Notes: generated from the sequence alone by a model not told the origin. 64,000 bases of DNA from Cognatiluteimonas profundi (GCF_009792795.1 NZ_VKHQ01000003.1:62001-126000); one strand, 5' to 3'; shown: positions 16,503 through 26,466, counted from the stretch's first letter. Numbers and translations: made by a program.

Positions 16503-18199
16503 CATGGTTTTCACGCCATCGCTTGTCGGCCGATGCCCGGCCCCTGACCAGGGGGCCATGCCGGGCACTGGCGTGGCTGCTGGTGCTGGCAACCTGCCTG
16601 CCGTGGATGGTCGCCTCGGCATCGGCCCTCGGCCTGGAAGGCGGCTGGCGCCCGGCGACGCCCCAGGCCGGTGGAGAGGATGCCCCGCTGCGCCACTTCG
16701 ATCCCGCGCGGTTGCAGGTGTTTCCTCCGAATGAAGGCGGAGCGCTGATCGAGTTGCGGCCCGCCAACGGCGCCTGGCCACCGGGCGACTGGGTGTTGCA
16801 GGCGCGATCGCCCGGCCTGCAGGTCCTGACGTTCTTTCCCCCCGGCGCATCCGCAGGCCAGCGTGCGCAGTTCGGCAGCGTCGAAGTCGACGCATGGCCC
16901 GCGCACGACCGGCTGGTATTTCCCCTCCACGAGATGCCAGCGGGCGCCGAGCCATTGCGCCTGCAGGTCGAAGCCGACGGGGTGATCGCGGCGCCCATGA
17001 CCTTTGCCGTATTGCCCGTTGCCGAGTACCTGCACGCCGATGCGCGCTGGCTGGCATTTGCCAGCGCCTGCCTCGCGGTGATGGCGGCCATGGCGCTGAT
17101 GGCCCTGTTCTTCGCGGTCGAGCTGCGCGACGTCACCTTCGCCTGGTACGCGGTGTTCGTCATCGCCTACGCGCTGATCCTGTCCATCCAGTCCGGGTAT
17201 GTGTACGACCCGCTGGCCTGGCAGTGGGTGGCCGAGGCGCCGCGGTTGTGGGGTCGCATCGCGACGACGGTATCGGTGGTGGCGGCGATCCTCTTCCTGG
17301 ATCGCTTTGCCGACGTTGGCCGCCATGCGCCGGGTGGCCGCCGGCTGCTGCTGGGGTTCGCCGGGCTGACGACGCTGCTGTCGCTGCTGGGGCTGGCGCC
17401 AGCGCTCGCGCCGCTGGCCCGCGTACTGATCAATCCGCTGCTGATCCTCGGCGGCCCGCTCATCGTGGTGGTGGCGGCACTGGTTGCCTGGCGCGGCTCG
17501 CGTTACGCGATCTTCTATCTCGTAGGCTGGGTTCCCTTGCTGGCGGTGACGGTGCTGGGCAGCCTGCAGCTCTACGGACTGCTCGCCGACTGGACGTGGA
17601 GCGGGGATGCGGCGTTGGCGGCAGGGGCATTCGACGCACTGGTGCTGTCGCTGGGCCTGGCCGATCGCAGCCTCGCGTTGCGTCGCGACCGCGACCGCGC
17701 CCGGCGCCTGGCCGACGTCGATCCCCTGACCGGCCTGTGGAATCGCCGCGCCTGGAGCGAGCGGCTGGCCGTGCTGGAGGAGGCGGCCCGCCGCACCCGC
17801 CGGCCGCTGTCCCTGCTGTTCATGGACCTGGATCATTTCAAGGATCTCAACGACCTGCATGGCCACGAGGCCGGTGACACCGCGCTGCGCCTCGTCGCCG
17901 ACCTCATGCGGCGCGTGCTGCGCAACCACGAGCAGATCGGCCGCTATGGCGGCGAGGAATTCGTCGTCTCGCTGCCGGGCGCCGACGCGGCACAGGCCAT
18001 GCAGGTGGCCGAGCGCATCCGCGAGCAACTGCAGGACCTGTCGACATCGACCTCGCAGCGCGTGCCGACCGTCAGCGTCGGCGTGGCCACGTTGCGCCCC
18101 GGCGAAGACACGCGCGCGCTGATCCAGCGCGCCGATGCGGCGATGTACGCGGCGAAGGCGGCCGGTCGCAACCGGGTGGTGCAGGCGGAGGAGGGCTGA
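16499..18199 (+). CDS. 7TMR-DISM-type membrane diguanylate cyclase (GGDEF)
   Basis: 566 residues from GTG 16499; no ATG precedes the signal peptide (ALAWLLVLATCLPWMVASASA). A periplasmic beta-rich domain (about 45-180, with GGALIELRPANG and WPAHDRLVFPL) is followed by seven hydrophobic segments (about 180-390), the 7TMR-DISM plan, and then a GGDEF domain with RYGGEEF. The inhibitory site reads RNHE instead of RxxD, so feedback control may be weakened. It probably makes c-di-GMP in response to an envelope or carbohydrate cue. The start overlaps the preceding truncated gene's stop. Confidence 0.9.
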   Translation: MTWFSRHRLSADARPLTRGPCRALAWLLVLATCLPWMVASASALGLEGGWRPATPQAGGEDAPLRHFDPARLQVFPPNEGGALIELRPANGAWPPGDWVLQARSPGLQVLTFFPPGASAGQRAQFGSVEVDAWPAHDRLVFPLHEMPAGAEPLRLQVEADGVIAAPMTFAVLPVAEYLHADARWLAFASACLAVMAAMALMALFFAVELRDVTFAWYAVFVIAYALILSIQSGYVYDPLAWQWVAEAPRLWGRIATTVSVVAAILFLDRFADVGRHAPGGRRLLLGFAGLTTLLSLLGLAPALAPLARVLINPLLILGGPLIVVVAALVAWRGSRYAIFYLVGWVPLLAVTVLGSLQLYGLLADWTWSGDAALAAGAFDALVLSLGLADRSLALRRDRDRARRLADVDPLTGLWNRRAWSERLAVLEEAARRTRRPLSLLFMDLDHFKDLNDLHGHEAGDTALRLVADLMRRVLRNHEQIGRYGGEEFVVSLPGADAAQAMQVAERIREQLQDLSTSTSQRVPTVSVGVATLRPGEDTRALIQRADAAMYAAKAAGRNRVVQAEEG

Positions 18200-18207
18200 C
18201 ACAGCAG

Positions 18208-18795
18208 ATGGACGATCACATCGGCACAACCGTCGTTCCACGCGCGAACGACGCCTTGTTGGATGGCTTCGACACGCCACGCCTGCACCTGCGTCCGATC
18301 GGCGAGGGCGATGAAGTCCTGTATTGCCGGCTCTACACCGATCCGGGATTGATGCGGCATATCGCCGAGCCGATGACGATGGAGGCGGCGAAGCGGAGTT
18401 TCCAGGCAGCCCTCAAGCAACAGTCGCCGACCCGGCAACGCTGGATCGTCTGCGGGCAAGGCCAGGCGGAGGGGGTGGGCCTGGTGGGCTTGTTCGTCGA
18501 CAAGCTCGAGCCGGACGTTGCCGAGATCGGCGTGATGCTGCTGTCGGCCGGGCAGGGCAAGGGCTATGGCACGGAATCGATGGCGGGTGTCGTCGACAGG
18601 GCATTCACTATGATGCCGCTGCGCCTGCTATGGATTAGGCAAAACGCCACGAACATCGCTGTCGACGGGATGATGACCAAGCTCCGGTTTGAGCGCGGTG
18701 ACTCCGCCCGCATCGGCAGCCATGAGCGTTATTGGGAATTGATCCGCGAGCGCTGGCATCCCAAGCCATTGGAGGCCGCCGGGCAAACCGGATAA
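18208..18795 (+). CDS. GNAT-family N-acetyltransferase (RimJ/RimL-like)
   Basis: 195 residues with the RimJ/RimL layout: TPRLHLRPIGEGDE near the start, GLVGLFVDK, EIGVMLLSAGQGKGYGTES (the acetyl-CoA-binding loop) and a C-terminal YWELIRERW. It transfers an acetyl group to an unknown amine. It starts 8 bp after the diguanylate cyclase and ends 26 bp before the borosin-type methyltransferase, all on the same strand. It may be a tailoring enzyme of the peptide cluster or an unrelated housekeeping gene; the sequence does not decide. Confidence 0.85.
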   Translation: MDDHIGTTVVPRANDALLDGFDTPRLHLRPIGEGDEVLYCRLYTDPGLMRHIAEPMTMEAAKRSFQAALKQQSPTRQRWIVCGQGQAEGVGLVGLFVDKLEPDVAEIGVMLLSAGQGKGYGTESMAGVVDRAFTMMPLRLLWIRQNATNIAVDGMMTKLRFERGDSARIGSHERYWELIRERWHPKPLEAAGQTG

Positions 18796-18821
18796 ATTAG
18801 GGGTTTCCACGGGGGTTAGCC

Positions 18822-19634
18822 ATGACACCACAAGGCACACTGGCCTGCGTCGGCCTGGGCATGATGCTCGGCGCCCATGTCAGCCCGCGTTCGCGAAGCC
18901 ACATCGAACAGGCCGACGTGGTCTTCGCCCTGGTCTCCGATCCGCTGGTGGAGCTGTGGGTGCAGGACATGCGCGCGGACACCCGCAGCCTGCAGCCCTA
19001 CTACTGCGAAGGCCAGTCGCGGCTGACGTCCTACAAGCAGATGGTCGAGGCGATGCTGGTCGAGGTCCGCGCGGGGCGCCGGGTCTGCGGCGTGTTCTAC
19101 GGCCATCCCGGCGTCTTCGCCCTGGTCCCGCACAAGGCGATCGCCGGCGCCCGGGCCGAAGGCTTCGAGGCGCACATGGAGCCGGGCATCTCGGCCGAGG
19201 ACTGCCTGTACGCCGACCTGGGCATCGACCCGGGGACCTTCGGCTGCCAGCATTACGAGGCCAGCCAGCTCATGTTCTACAAGCGCCGGATCGACCCATC
19301 GGCCTATCTGATCCTCTGGCAGGTCGGCATGGCCGGCGACCGGTCGCTGGCGCGCTTCTCGACCGGCCCCGCCTACCGGCGCCTGCTGGTCGAGCTGCTG
19401 GCCAAGGACTACCCGGCCGACCATCCCGTGATCGCCTATGAAGCTGCTACCCTCCCGATCACGGCGCCCCGCATGGAGACGTTGCGCCTGTCGGACCTGG
19501 TGGAAGCGGACCTGCGCCTACAGACGACGCTGGTCTTTCCCCCGGCCCGGCCAATGGAGCGGAACCAGGCGATGCTCGACCGGGTCGCGGAACTAGATCG
19601 TCAGGCCGCCGCACAACCTGCTATCAACGCGTAA
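18822..19634 (+). CDS. split-borosin-type peptide backbone alpha-N-methyltransferase
   Basis: 270 residues, a tetrapyrrole-methylase-fold enzyme without any fused peptide. The SAM-binding GxG is at VGLG. The set of residues known to shape borosin active sites is in place: Tyr60-Tyr61, Arg67 in GQSRLTSY, Tyr71 and Tyr93 in GVFYGHPGVF. EPGISAEDCLYADLGIDPG and the ILWQVG strand also match the fungal OphMA and bacterial SonM group rather than the cobalamin or siroheme methylases. These enzymes use SAM to methylate backbone amide nitrogens of a precursor peptide. Three small paralogous genes follow immediately (32 bp gap), as in bacterial split borosin clusters with separate substrates. Confidence 0.85.
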   Translation: MTPQGTLACVGLGMMLGAHVSPRSRSHIEQADVVFALVSDPLVELWVQDMRADTRSLQPYYCEGQSRLTSYKQMVEAMLVEVRAGRRVCGVFYGHPGVFALVPHKAIAGARAEGFEAHMEPGISAEDCLYADLGIDPGTFGCQHYEASQLMFYKRRIDPSAYLILWQVGMAGDRSLARFSTGPAYRRLLVELLAKDYPADHPVIAYEAATLPITAPRMETLRLSDLVEADLRLQTTLVFPPARPMERNQAMLDRVAELDRQAAAQPAINA

Positions 19635-19666
19635 CACCCACAGAAGTTCAAAAACAAAGGACAAAC

Positions 19667-19897
19667 ATGTCGAACGTCATCCGTTTTCCTGAATCCATGG
19701 GCACCCGGCAGCTGTCGGCAGCTGAGTATGCGGCAAGCGTTGCGGCGCTTGATGTGGACAATCTCCACAAGCAGGCGTTGTTGATCCATGATCAGTCAGC
19801 CCTCAGCGATCTGCTGGGCGGGCGTTCTAATGTGTTCTTTGGTGTCTTTGCGGCAGAGGAAGAAGACGAGGAGCAGCCGCAGGTTCTGGCGGCATGA
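19667..19897 (+). CDS. putative borosin precursor peptide 1 (76 residues)
   Basis: Leader: NVIRFPESMG, LSAAEYAASVAAL, then a long helix to SALSDLLGGR (residue 53). This pattern resembles the small helical borosin-binding domain of SonA-type precursors. After GGR comes a hydrophobic patch NVFFGVFA (residues 55-62), then an acidic run and PQVLAA. By analogy with known borosins the hydrophobic patch is the likely core for backbone N-methylation. RBS AAAGGAC. It is followed by a terminator-like hairpin, so this precursor may be the most expressed of the three. Confidence 0.75.
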   Translation: MSNVIRFPESMGTRQLSAAEYAASVAALDVDNLHKQALLIHDQSALSDLLGGRSNVFFGVFAAEEEDEEQPQVLAA

Positions 19898-19902
19898 AAT
19901 AC

Positions 19903-19930
19903 ATGGCGGCCTCTCGGGGGCCGCCATTTT
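19903..19930 (+). terminator. intra-operon terminator/attenuator after precursor 1
   Basis: ATGGCGGCC and GGCCGCCAT form a perfect nine-base stem with loop TCTCGGG, followed directly by TTT and G. It lies 6 bp after the first precursor stop. It could set the ratio of precursor 1 to the downstream genes or protect the upstream message. An AT-rich palindrome (CTAAATTATTTAG, near 19935-19947) follows and might belong to a second promoter. Confidence 0.65.
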
Positions 19931-19970
19931 GTAACTAAATTATTTAGAACAACTGCAGGAGAGGACAAAC

Positions 19971-20177
19971 ATGTCAACCGTTATCCGCTTTCTTGAAGCC
20001 GTGGGCAGCAGGCCGTCGTTGTCGGCGGCTGAATACGCTGCAAGCGTTGCCAGTATCAGTGCTTGCGCTGACGAACGGCAGGCGTTGGCGCGTCGAGATC
20101 ACTTCGCATTGAATGAGCTTCTTGGCGGCAGGAAGCAGGTGATGTTCGCGGTATTGGCCGAGGACGACGAGATCTGA
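19971..20177 (+). CDS. putative borosin precursor peptide 2 (68 residues)
   Basis: A paralogue of the first precursor: TVIRFLEAVGS, LSAAEYAASVA, then FALNELLGGR (to residue 54), then the hydrophobic patch QVMFAVLA (56-63) and a short acidic end EDDEI. It has the shortest tail of the three. A good ribosome site (CAGGAGAGGAC) precedes ATG 19971. The leader is strongly conserved with its neighbours, while the predicted core differs at several positions, as expected for one enzyme acting on several peptides. Confidence 0.75.
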   Translation: MSTVIRFLEAVGSRPSLSAAEYAASVASISACADERQALARRDHFALNELLGGRKQVMFAVLAEDDEI

Positions 20178-20245
20178 AGGGCGCCTGTCGCAAGTTCGAA
20201 AACCGGACGCAAGTCGTTCGGCCATTTCTGTAGGGGGATAAGACC

Positions 20246-20506
20246 ATGTCAGCTGCAATCCGGTTTCTTGAAACAGTGGGCAGCAATGCCTTGAGTGCTG
20301 CCAACTACGAAGGCGCTGTTGCTGGCCTGGAAGTGGACGAACTGCATCGAAAGGCGTTGCTGCAGAGAAATCCCGCTGCCCTCAACGATATTCTGGGGGG
20401 TCGGCCGACGATGTTCTTCGGGGTGCTGGCGCCGGAGGAGCAGCCGTTGGAAGATGAGCCGTTCGAGGATATTCCCGACGAGCTCCCGGACGAATCCGCG
20501 AATTAA
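20246..20506 (+). CDS. putative borosin precursor peptide 3 (86 residues)
   Basis: The third paralogue: AAIRFLETVGS, LSAANYEGAVAGL, DELHRKALLQ, AALNDILGGR (to residue 53), then the patch TMFFGVLA (55-62). Unlike the others it ends with a 24-residue acidic, proline-containing tail (PEEQPLEDEP, DELPDESAN). The tail could be a follower region removed after modification. The ribosome site is AGGGGGATAAG. The stop lies 20 bp before the TPR-GGDEF gene, suggesting one transcript. Confidence 0.75.
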   Translation: MSAAIRFLETVGSNALSAANYEGAVAGLEVDELHRKALLQRNPAALNDILGGRPTMFFGVLAPEEQPLEDEPFEDIPDELPDESAN

Positions 20507-20526
20507 GGTTTCCCAGGCACTGCACG

Positions 20527-22356
<1,830 letters not shown>

Positions 22357-22448
22357 CCGGACATCTGCGCAGCGCTGCCTGTTACGCGGACAAGGGCTAT
22401 CCTCGCGACAAGCGCTCCAGGCATGGGAATTTGTGGTTGCCGATGACG

Positions 22449-22466
22449 CGGGCCCCGAAGGGCCCG
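22449..22466. terminator. short hairpin between convergent genes
   Basis: CGGGCCC and GGGCCCG pair across a CGAA loop in the 144 bp between the TPR-GGDEF gene and the glycine-zipper gene. There is no clear T-run; a weak bidirectional terminator is possible. Nothing else is recognised in this gap. Confidence 0.35.
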
Positions 22467-22500
22467 TCTCGAATCGCTCCGTAATCAATGCCTGTCGGGA

Positions 22501-23274
22501 TCAGAGCCCGTCGCGATCGGTATCGCCGGGCATTGCCCGTTCCAACCCATGCCACGCGTCCTTGATCGACGCCTTGGCATCTTCCCAGCTCATGCGTGAG
22601 CTTCCCCTGGCCTTGTCCCAGCCGCTGGCAAGTTCGGATTCCAGGCTGTTGTCCCACGCCCGGCCGGGATACGCACTGCGTGCGTGGGTCCCATAGCGAT
22701 AGGCCGGGCGATAGTCGGTTTCGTAGTCGTAGCGCGGATCGCGTTTCGTCGCGGCAAAGCGCTCCGCGTAATAGCGATCGGTGGCTTCATAGGTGCGATA
22801 GGTGCGGTCGTCGCGCTCCCATGCATCGCGAACGGCGCCCTTGGCCTCTGGCCAGGTCAGGCGTGACTTCGTCTTGACCTTGTCCCAGCCCCTGGCGAGG
22901 TCGTTCTCGAGGCTGTCATCCCACTGGCGACCGACGTAATGCGTACGGGCATCGCTGCCGTAGGCGAACGCGGGCGCGTAGTCGGTATCGAAGTCGTAGT
23001 TCGACTTGTAATACGGACGCGCCTTGTATTCGGTGCGCCAGTATTCCGACTCGCCCGTCGGATCGACGCGCTCGGCGACGGCGTGGCCCGCGGCGCCTCC
23101 ACCGATGGTTCCGATGGCACCACCGATCAGGGTTCCGATGGGTCCGAACAGCGAGCCGATGGCGGCGCCCGCGAGCGCGCCACCGGTTGCGCCCACGCCG
23201 GTGCCCAGCGGATGCGAACCCGGAGTGCCGGTGATGGGATCTCGATTCATGTCCCTGCTTTCATTGGCGCTCAT
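22501..23274 (-). CDS. glycine-zipper protein with two tandem Tyr/Asp-rich repeats
   Basis: 257 residues from ATG 23274 (GGAGAGTTGCA ribosome site). Residues 24-65 form a glycine zipper (GVGATGGALAGAAIGSLFG, GTLIGGAIGTIGGG) that could insert in or span a membrane. Then come two repeats of about 61 residues (92-152 and 181-241), each carrying YDxxTDYxPAxxYG, DxSLExxLAxGWDK and a Trp/Ala-rich helix ending AW. The second unit is joined by RYYAERFAATKRD. Similar proteins occur as stress or envelope proteins in Xanthomonadales, but I know no function. It lies downstream of the convergent TPR-GGDEF gene. Confidence 0.75.
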   Translation of the reverse strand: MSANESRDMNRDPITGTPGSHPLGTGVGATGGALAGAAIGSLFGPIGTLIGGAIGTIGGGAAGHAVAERVDPTGESEYWRTEYKARPYYKSNYDFDTDYAPAFAYGSDARTHYVGRQWDDSLENDLARGWDKVKTKSRLTWPEAKGAVRDAWERDDRTYRTYEATDRYYAERFAATKRDPRYDYETDYRPAYRYGTHARSAYPGRAWDNSLESELASGWDKARGSSRMSWEDAKASIKDAWHGLERAMPGDTDRDGL

Positions 23275-23379
23275 TGCAACTCTCCTTGGAAAACAGACCA
23301 CTGCTGCGATGCATGCTGCAGGGTTGCGTGTCGAACGAGTGTGTTTTTGCGCGGGTCATCGTTGCCGTCGAGCCATGGT

Positions 23380-24135
23380 TCATTTGCCATGCAGTTGGCT
23401 TAATGCGAGTTCCGCCACAAGCCCGGCGTGATCCGAGAGATGCGACCACGGTCGGGACGACAGGATTTCGGCTGAACGCACGGTGGCGTTCCGGAAGTAG
23501 ATGCGATCCAGTGGCAGTAGCGGACGCCGTGCGGGAAACGTCCGCGCAAGCCGTCCGGTGTGCACGTGGAACGCTTCATCCAGCCCGCACTGCTGCAACA
23601 ACTTGTGTCCGTGGCCGCGCCAGTCGTTGAAATCGCCCGCGACGACAAGTGGCGCATCGTCGGGAATCTCTTCCCGCATGATCGTGCGCAGCAATGACAG
23701 CTGGTGCCTCCGGTGGCGTTCCAGCAGCCCGAGGTGTGTGCAGATCACGTGCAGGTCGGCGCCGGGAAGACGCAGTTGTGCGTGCAGCAGTCCTCGCGAC
23801 TCGTGGCCCGCGATCGATACGTCGCGGTTGCGCACGGTGGTGATTGCAAACCTGGAGAGCAGTGCATTGCCCTGTTCGCCTTCGTCGAAGACGGCGTTGC
23901 GCCCGTACGCGTGGTGCGGCCACAAGGCATGCGCCAGGTATTCATGTTGCGCCTCGTCGGGCCACTGCTGGTGGCGGCGCGCATGGCCCGAATGGCGGCC
24001 CAGCACCTCCTGCAGCAGCACGACGTCGGCGTCGACGCCGCGGACCGCATCGCGCAGGGCCGGCAGCACGAAGCGCCGGCGCGCAATGTCGAATCCGGCA
24101 TTCACGTTCAAGGTCAGGATGCGGATCGGGGCCAT
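23380..24135 (-). CDS. endonuclease/exonuclease/phosphatase-family protein
   Basis: 251 residues of the DNase I-like fold: IRILTLNVNAGFD at the start, VVLLQEVLG (metal-binding Glu), LHVICTHLGLLERHR, VVAGDFNDWRG and a terminal SDHAGLVAEL with the catalytic Asp-His pair. No signal peptide is obvious. Members include nucleases and phosphodiesterases acting on DNA, RNA or lipids; the substrate is unknown. Confidence 0.88.
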   Translation of the reverse strand: MAPIRILTLNVNAGFDIARRRFVLPALRDAVRGVDADVVLLQEVLGRHSGHARRHQQWPDEAQHEYLAHALWPHHAYGRNAVFDEGEQGNALLSRFAITTVRNRDVSIAGHESRGLLHAQLRLPGADLHVICTHLGLLERHRRHQLSLLRTIMREEIPDDAPLVVAGDFNDWRGHGHKLLQQCGLDEAFHVHTGRLARTFPARRPLLPLDRIYFRNATVRSAEILSSRPWSHLSDHAGLVAELALSQLHGK

Positions 24136-24215
24136 GGAGACCAGCGGCAGCGAGGATCGGGATCCAATATGGACCGCGGCGTGTGAGCGGGCGGCAGCGG
24201 CCTTACACTCCCGCC

Positions 24216-24584
24216 ATGTCCAGACTCCTGCTCAACCTGCGCATGGTGCTGCCCGACGAGGCAGACGACGTGCGCGCGATGCTCGATGCAAACGGCATCG
24301 AGTTCTACGAGACCCGACCCAGTCGCTGGGGGATTTCCCATGGTGGCATCTGGATCACCAGCGAAGCCGACGTCGCACGGGCGAAGACCTTGATGGCGGC
24401 GTACCAGCTCGAGCGGCGCGCCCGGGTACGCGCCGAACACGAGGCAGCGGTACGTGACGGCAGCGCCGAGACGTTCGCCAGCGTGCTGAAGCACGAGCCG
24501 GCGCGCGTCATCTTCACCGTGTTGGCGATCATTGCCCTGCTGGGCCTGGTCGCGCTGGTACCGCTGTTGCTGGCGAACCACTGA
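24216..24584 (+). CDS. DUF6164-type small membrane protein
   Basis: 122 residues. The N-terminal 70 form a small alpha/beta domain (LLLNLRMVLPDEADDVRAML, IEFYETRPSRWGISHGGIWI, DVARAKTLMAAYQLERR) like the DUF2007/DUF6164 signal-transducing group. A single membrane segment closes the protein (VIFTVLAIIALLGLVALVPLLL). The start is ATG 24216. Divergent from the EEP nuclease gene, with an 80 bp gap. Function unknown. Confidence 0.85.
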   Translation: MSRLLLNLRMVLPDEADDVRAMLDANGIEFYETRPSRWGISHGGIWITSEADVARAKTLMAAYQLERRARVRAEHEAAVRDGSAETFASVLKHEPARVIFTVLAIIALLGLVALVPLLLANH

Positions 24585-24633
24585 CACCAGGCATATCCGG
24601 CAGGGCGCGCATCGCGTCGCCACGGCAACGCGG

Positions 24634-25023
24634 TCAGCGATCGTGGATGACGGTCAGCGGGATGCCGCGCGCCACCTGGTCCCGATAGGTTTCACGTTCG
24701 TCGCGGCAGTAGGCGCTGCCCATGGCGAACTTGCGGCAGATGCCCGGGCGTTGCTCGTAGATGCTGCAACGCATGTGCCGATGGTCGATCGCCACGCACC
24801 AGCCTTCCTCGTCGCGCGCCATCACGTCCAGCCCCTGCGCGGTGCGCTCGACCAGGTGCCTTGGCACGATGTCCTCGGGCATGACGACGACGGTGAGACG
24901 GCAGCACACCGCATCGCAGGACGAGCAGGACACGGTCGGGTCGACGCGCATGTCGTCATCCTCCTGCTCAGGCACGCCCGCATACAGCGGCAATGGCGGC
25001 TCCGTGGAGGGATCGAGCGGCAT
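24634..25023 (-). CDS. YkgJ-family cysteine-cluster protein
   Basis: 129 residues from ATG 25023 with a GGGAG site. Cysteines are arranged as in the YkgJ (Fe/Zn-binding) family: CSSCDAVCC, CVAIDHRHMRCSIYEQRPGICRKF and YCRDE. Metal binding is likely; its role is not known. It ends near the DUF6164-type gene on the other strand. Confidence 0.85.
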   Translation of the reverse strand: MPLDPSTEPPLPLYAGVPEQEDDDMRVDPTVSCSSCDAVCCRLTVVVMPEDIVPRHLVERTAQGLDVMARDEEGWCVAIDHRHMRCSIYEQRPGICRKFAMGSAYCRDERETYRDQVARGIPLTVIHDR

Positions 25024-25166
25024 GTGGGGACTCCCGGGAATGCGTGGCACCGGCGACGCGCCGGAGCGGAGGATGGGAGGCGTGCGGACCGATGGTCAGC
25101 GAGGCAGGAAGGACGACTGCCTCGCCCATCTTACGTGGGTTGTGCCCGTGCACCGTCATGACAAGG

Positions 25167-25194
25167 AACAACGCCCGGCGAACCGGGCGTTGTT
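25167..25194. terminator. strong stem between convergent-side genes
   Basis: AACAACGCCCGG and CCGGGCGTTGTT form a perfect 12-base stem with a CGAA tetraloop, 22 bp after the stop of the Gln/Arg-rich gene. The minus-strand side continues with CCTTGTC, a weak T-rich tail. Confidence 0.65.
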
Positions 25195-25215
25195 GGGGTT
25201 GCCGCCTGGAGCCTG

Positions 25216-26466
25216 TCAGCCGCCCAGCGGCTGCAGGTTCAGGATCAGGCCCAGGACCGTCTGCAACAGCACGCCCGAGTCATTGCCGGAGTCGTATCGG
25301 CCGTACTGGTAGTTCTGGTCGTACCCGTCCGAATAGCCGCGGCGGAAGCCCTGGCGGAAGTAGTAGTTGTAGTCCTCCTGCCTCACGTAATAGCCGTTGT
25401 AGCCGTAGTTCGCATCCTGGTAGGCGAAGGAATTGCGGTAATCCGCACGCCAGCCGTCCTGTCGATCGGCACGACCCGCGCGGATGCCCTCCGCGTAACC
25501 CTCGTTGGCGGCCTGGCGCAGGATCTGCGCCCCGTACTGGTTGGTCTGGTACGCATTGCCGCCGTAGGAGTACCGGTAGGTGTCAGGCGTATAGAAATAC
25601 GGGTCGCTCGCGTAGTCGAATCGCCGTGCGGCCAACTGCTCCCGCTGGCGGCGCAGGCGCTCGTAGTACTGCTGCTGGTAGCGGTACTGCGCCATCCGGT
25701 TGGCCCGTTGCAGCTGGTACGCCCGCTGTTGCGCCGCCGACTGGCGCGCGGCCAGGTAGCGCTGGTAGTTGATCGCCTGCTGCCGCTGCTGTGCGATCAG
25801 GTGCTCCTGCTGCTCGTGCGATCGGCGCAACTGGCGGTCGCGCTGCATCGCCTCGCGCTGGTCCTGGTCGCGGCGGCGCCAATCGCGCTGCTCGATTGCA
25901 CGCTGCTCGACCACGCGATTCCGGCCGTCCATCTGCCGATCACGCTGCTCGGCAACCCGACGTTGATTGGCCAGTCGCGCATTGGCGTCTTCACGTCGAC
26001 CCTGGTCCTGGCGGGCCTGCTGCAACGTCCGCTGGCGCGCGGCCTGCTCCTGCAGCTGCTGGGCGCGCTGGGCGTCCTGCCTGGCGCGAACCTGGTCCAG
26101 GTGACGCGCCTGTTCCTCGTGGCGATCCTGCAAGTGCGCCTGGACCTGGCGGCGCTGTGCCGCCTGTTGTTCGGTGACGCGACGCTGGGTTTCCTCACGC
26201 TGCTGCGCACCGCGCTCGGTGTTGGCCTGGTTGCGAGCCGAAGCGGCGCGCGTGGCGTCCTGCTTGCGGGCCTGCGCGTCTGCCTGGGCGGCGCGCGCAC
26301 GCTGGGCCGCTGCCCGCTGTTGCGGAGTCAGCGCCTGTTCGTGGCGATCGGTCCTGTCCTGCTCGCGGACGTGTTGCTGGGCGCTGGCCTGCGTTGCGAA
26401 ACCCAGCGCCAGGAGGCTGCTGACCGTGGCGGCCAGAATGTTGCGACGGGCGGTGTACACGTTCAT
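25216..26466 (-). CDS. secreted Gln/Arg-rich coiled-coil protein
   Basis: 416 residues from ATG 26466 (GAGGATAGCC upstream). A signal peptide ending ASA near residue 30 leads to a very Gln/Arg/Ala-rich helical region (about 35-270) that should form a long, highly charged coiled coil. The last 130 residues are rich in Tyr, Asn, Gly and Arg (YNYYFRQGFRRGYSDGYDQ) and may be an aggregation-prone or glycan-binding surface domain. It is likely periplasmic or surface-located. No defined family is recognised. The long open frame on the other strand reflects the repetitive codons only. Confidence 0.75.
   Translation of the reverse strand: MNVYTARRNILAATVSSLLALGFATQASAQQHVREQDRTDRHEQALTPQQRAAAQRARAAQADAQARKQDATRAASARNQANTERGAQQREETQRRVTEQQAAQRRQVQAHLQDRHEEQARHLDQVRARQDAQRAQQLQEQAARQRTLQQARQDQGRREDANARLANQRRVAEQRDRQMDGRNRVVEQRAIEQRDWRRRDQDQREAMQRDRQLRRSHEQQEHLIAQQRQQAINYQRYLAARQSAAQQRAYQLQRANRMAQYRYQQQYYERLRRQREQLAARRFDYASDPYFYTPDTYRYSYGGNAYQTNQYGAQILRQAANEGYAEGIRAGRADRQDGWRADYRNSFAYQDANYGYNGYYVRQEDYNYYFRQGFRRGYSDGYDQNYQYGRYDSGNDSGVLLQTVLGLILNLQPLGG

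Noticed and set aside
16511-18280. 589-residue minus-strand frame
   Set aside because: Antisense to the 7TMR-DISM diguanylate cyclase; composition rich in Arg/His/Gln without motifs.
18822-19634. Reading the methyltransferase as a cobalamin/siroheme biosynthesis enzyme
   Set aside because: The Tyr/Arg active-site set, FYGHPGVF loop and adjacent precursor-like genes fit borosin enzymes better, and there are no tetrapyrrole genes nearby.
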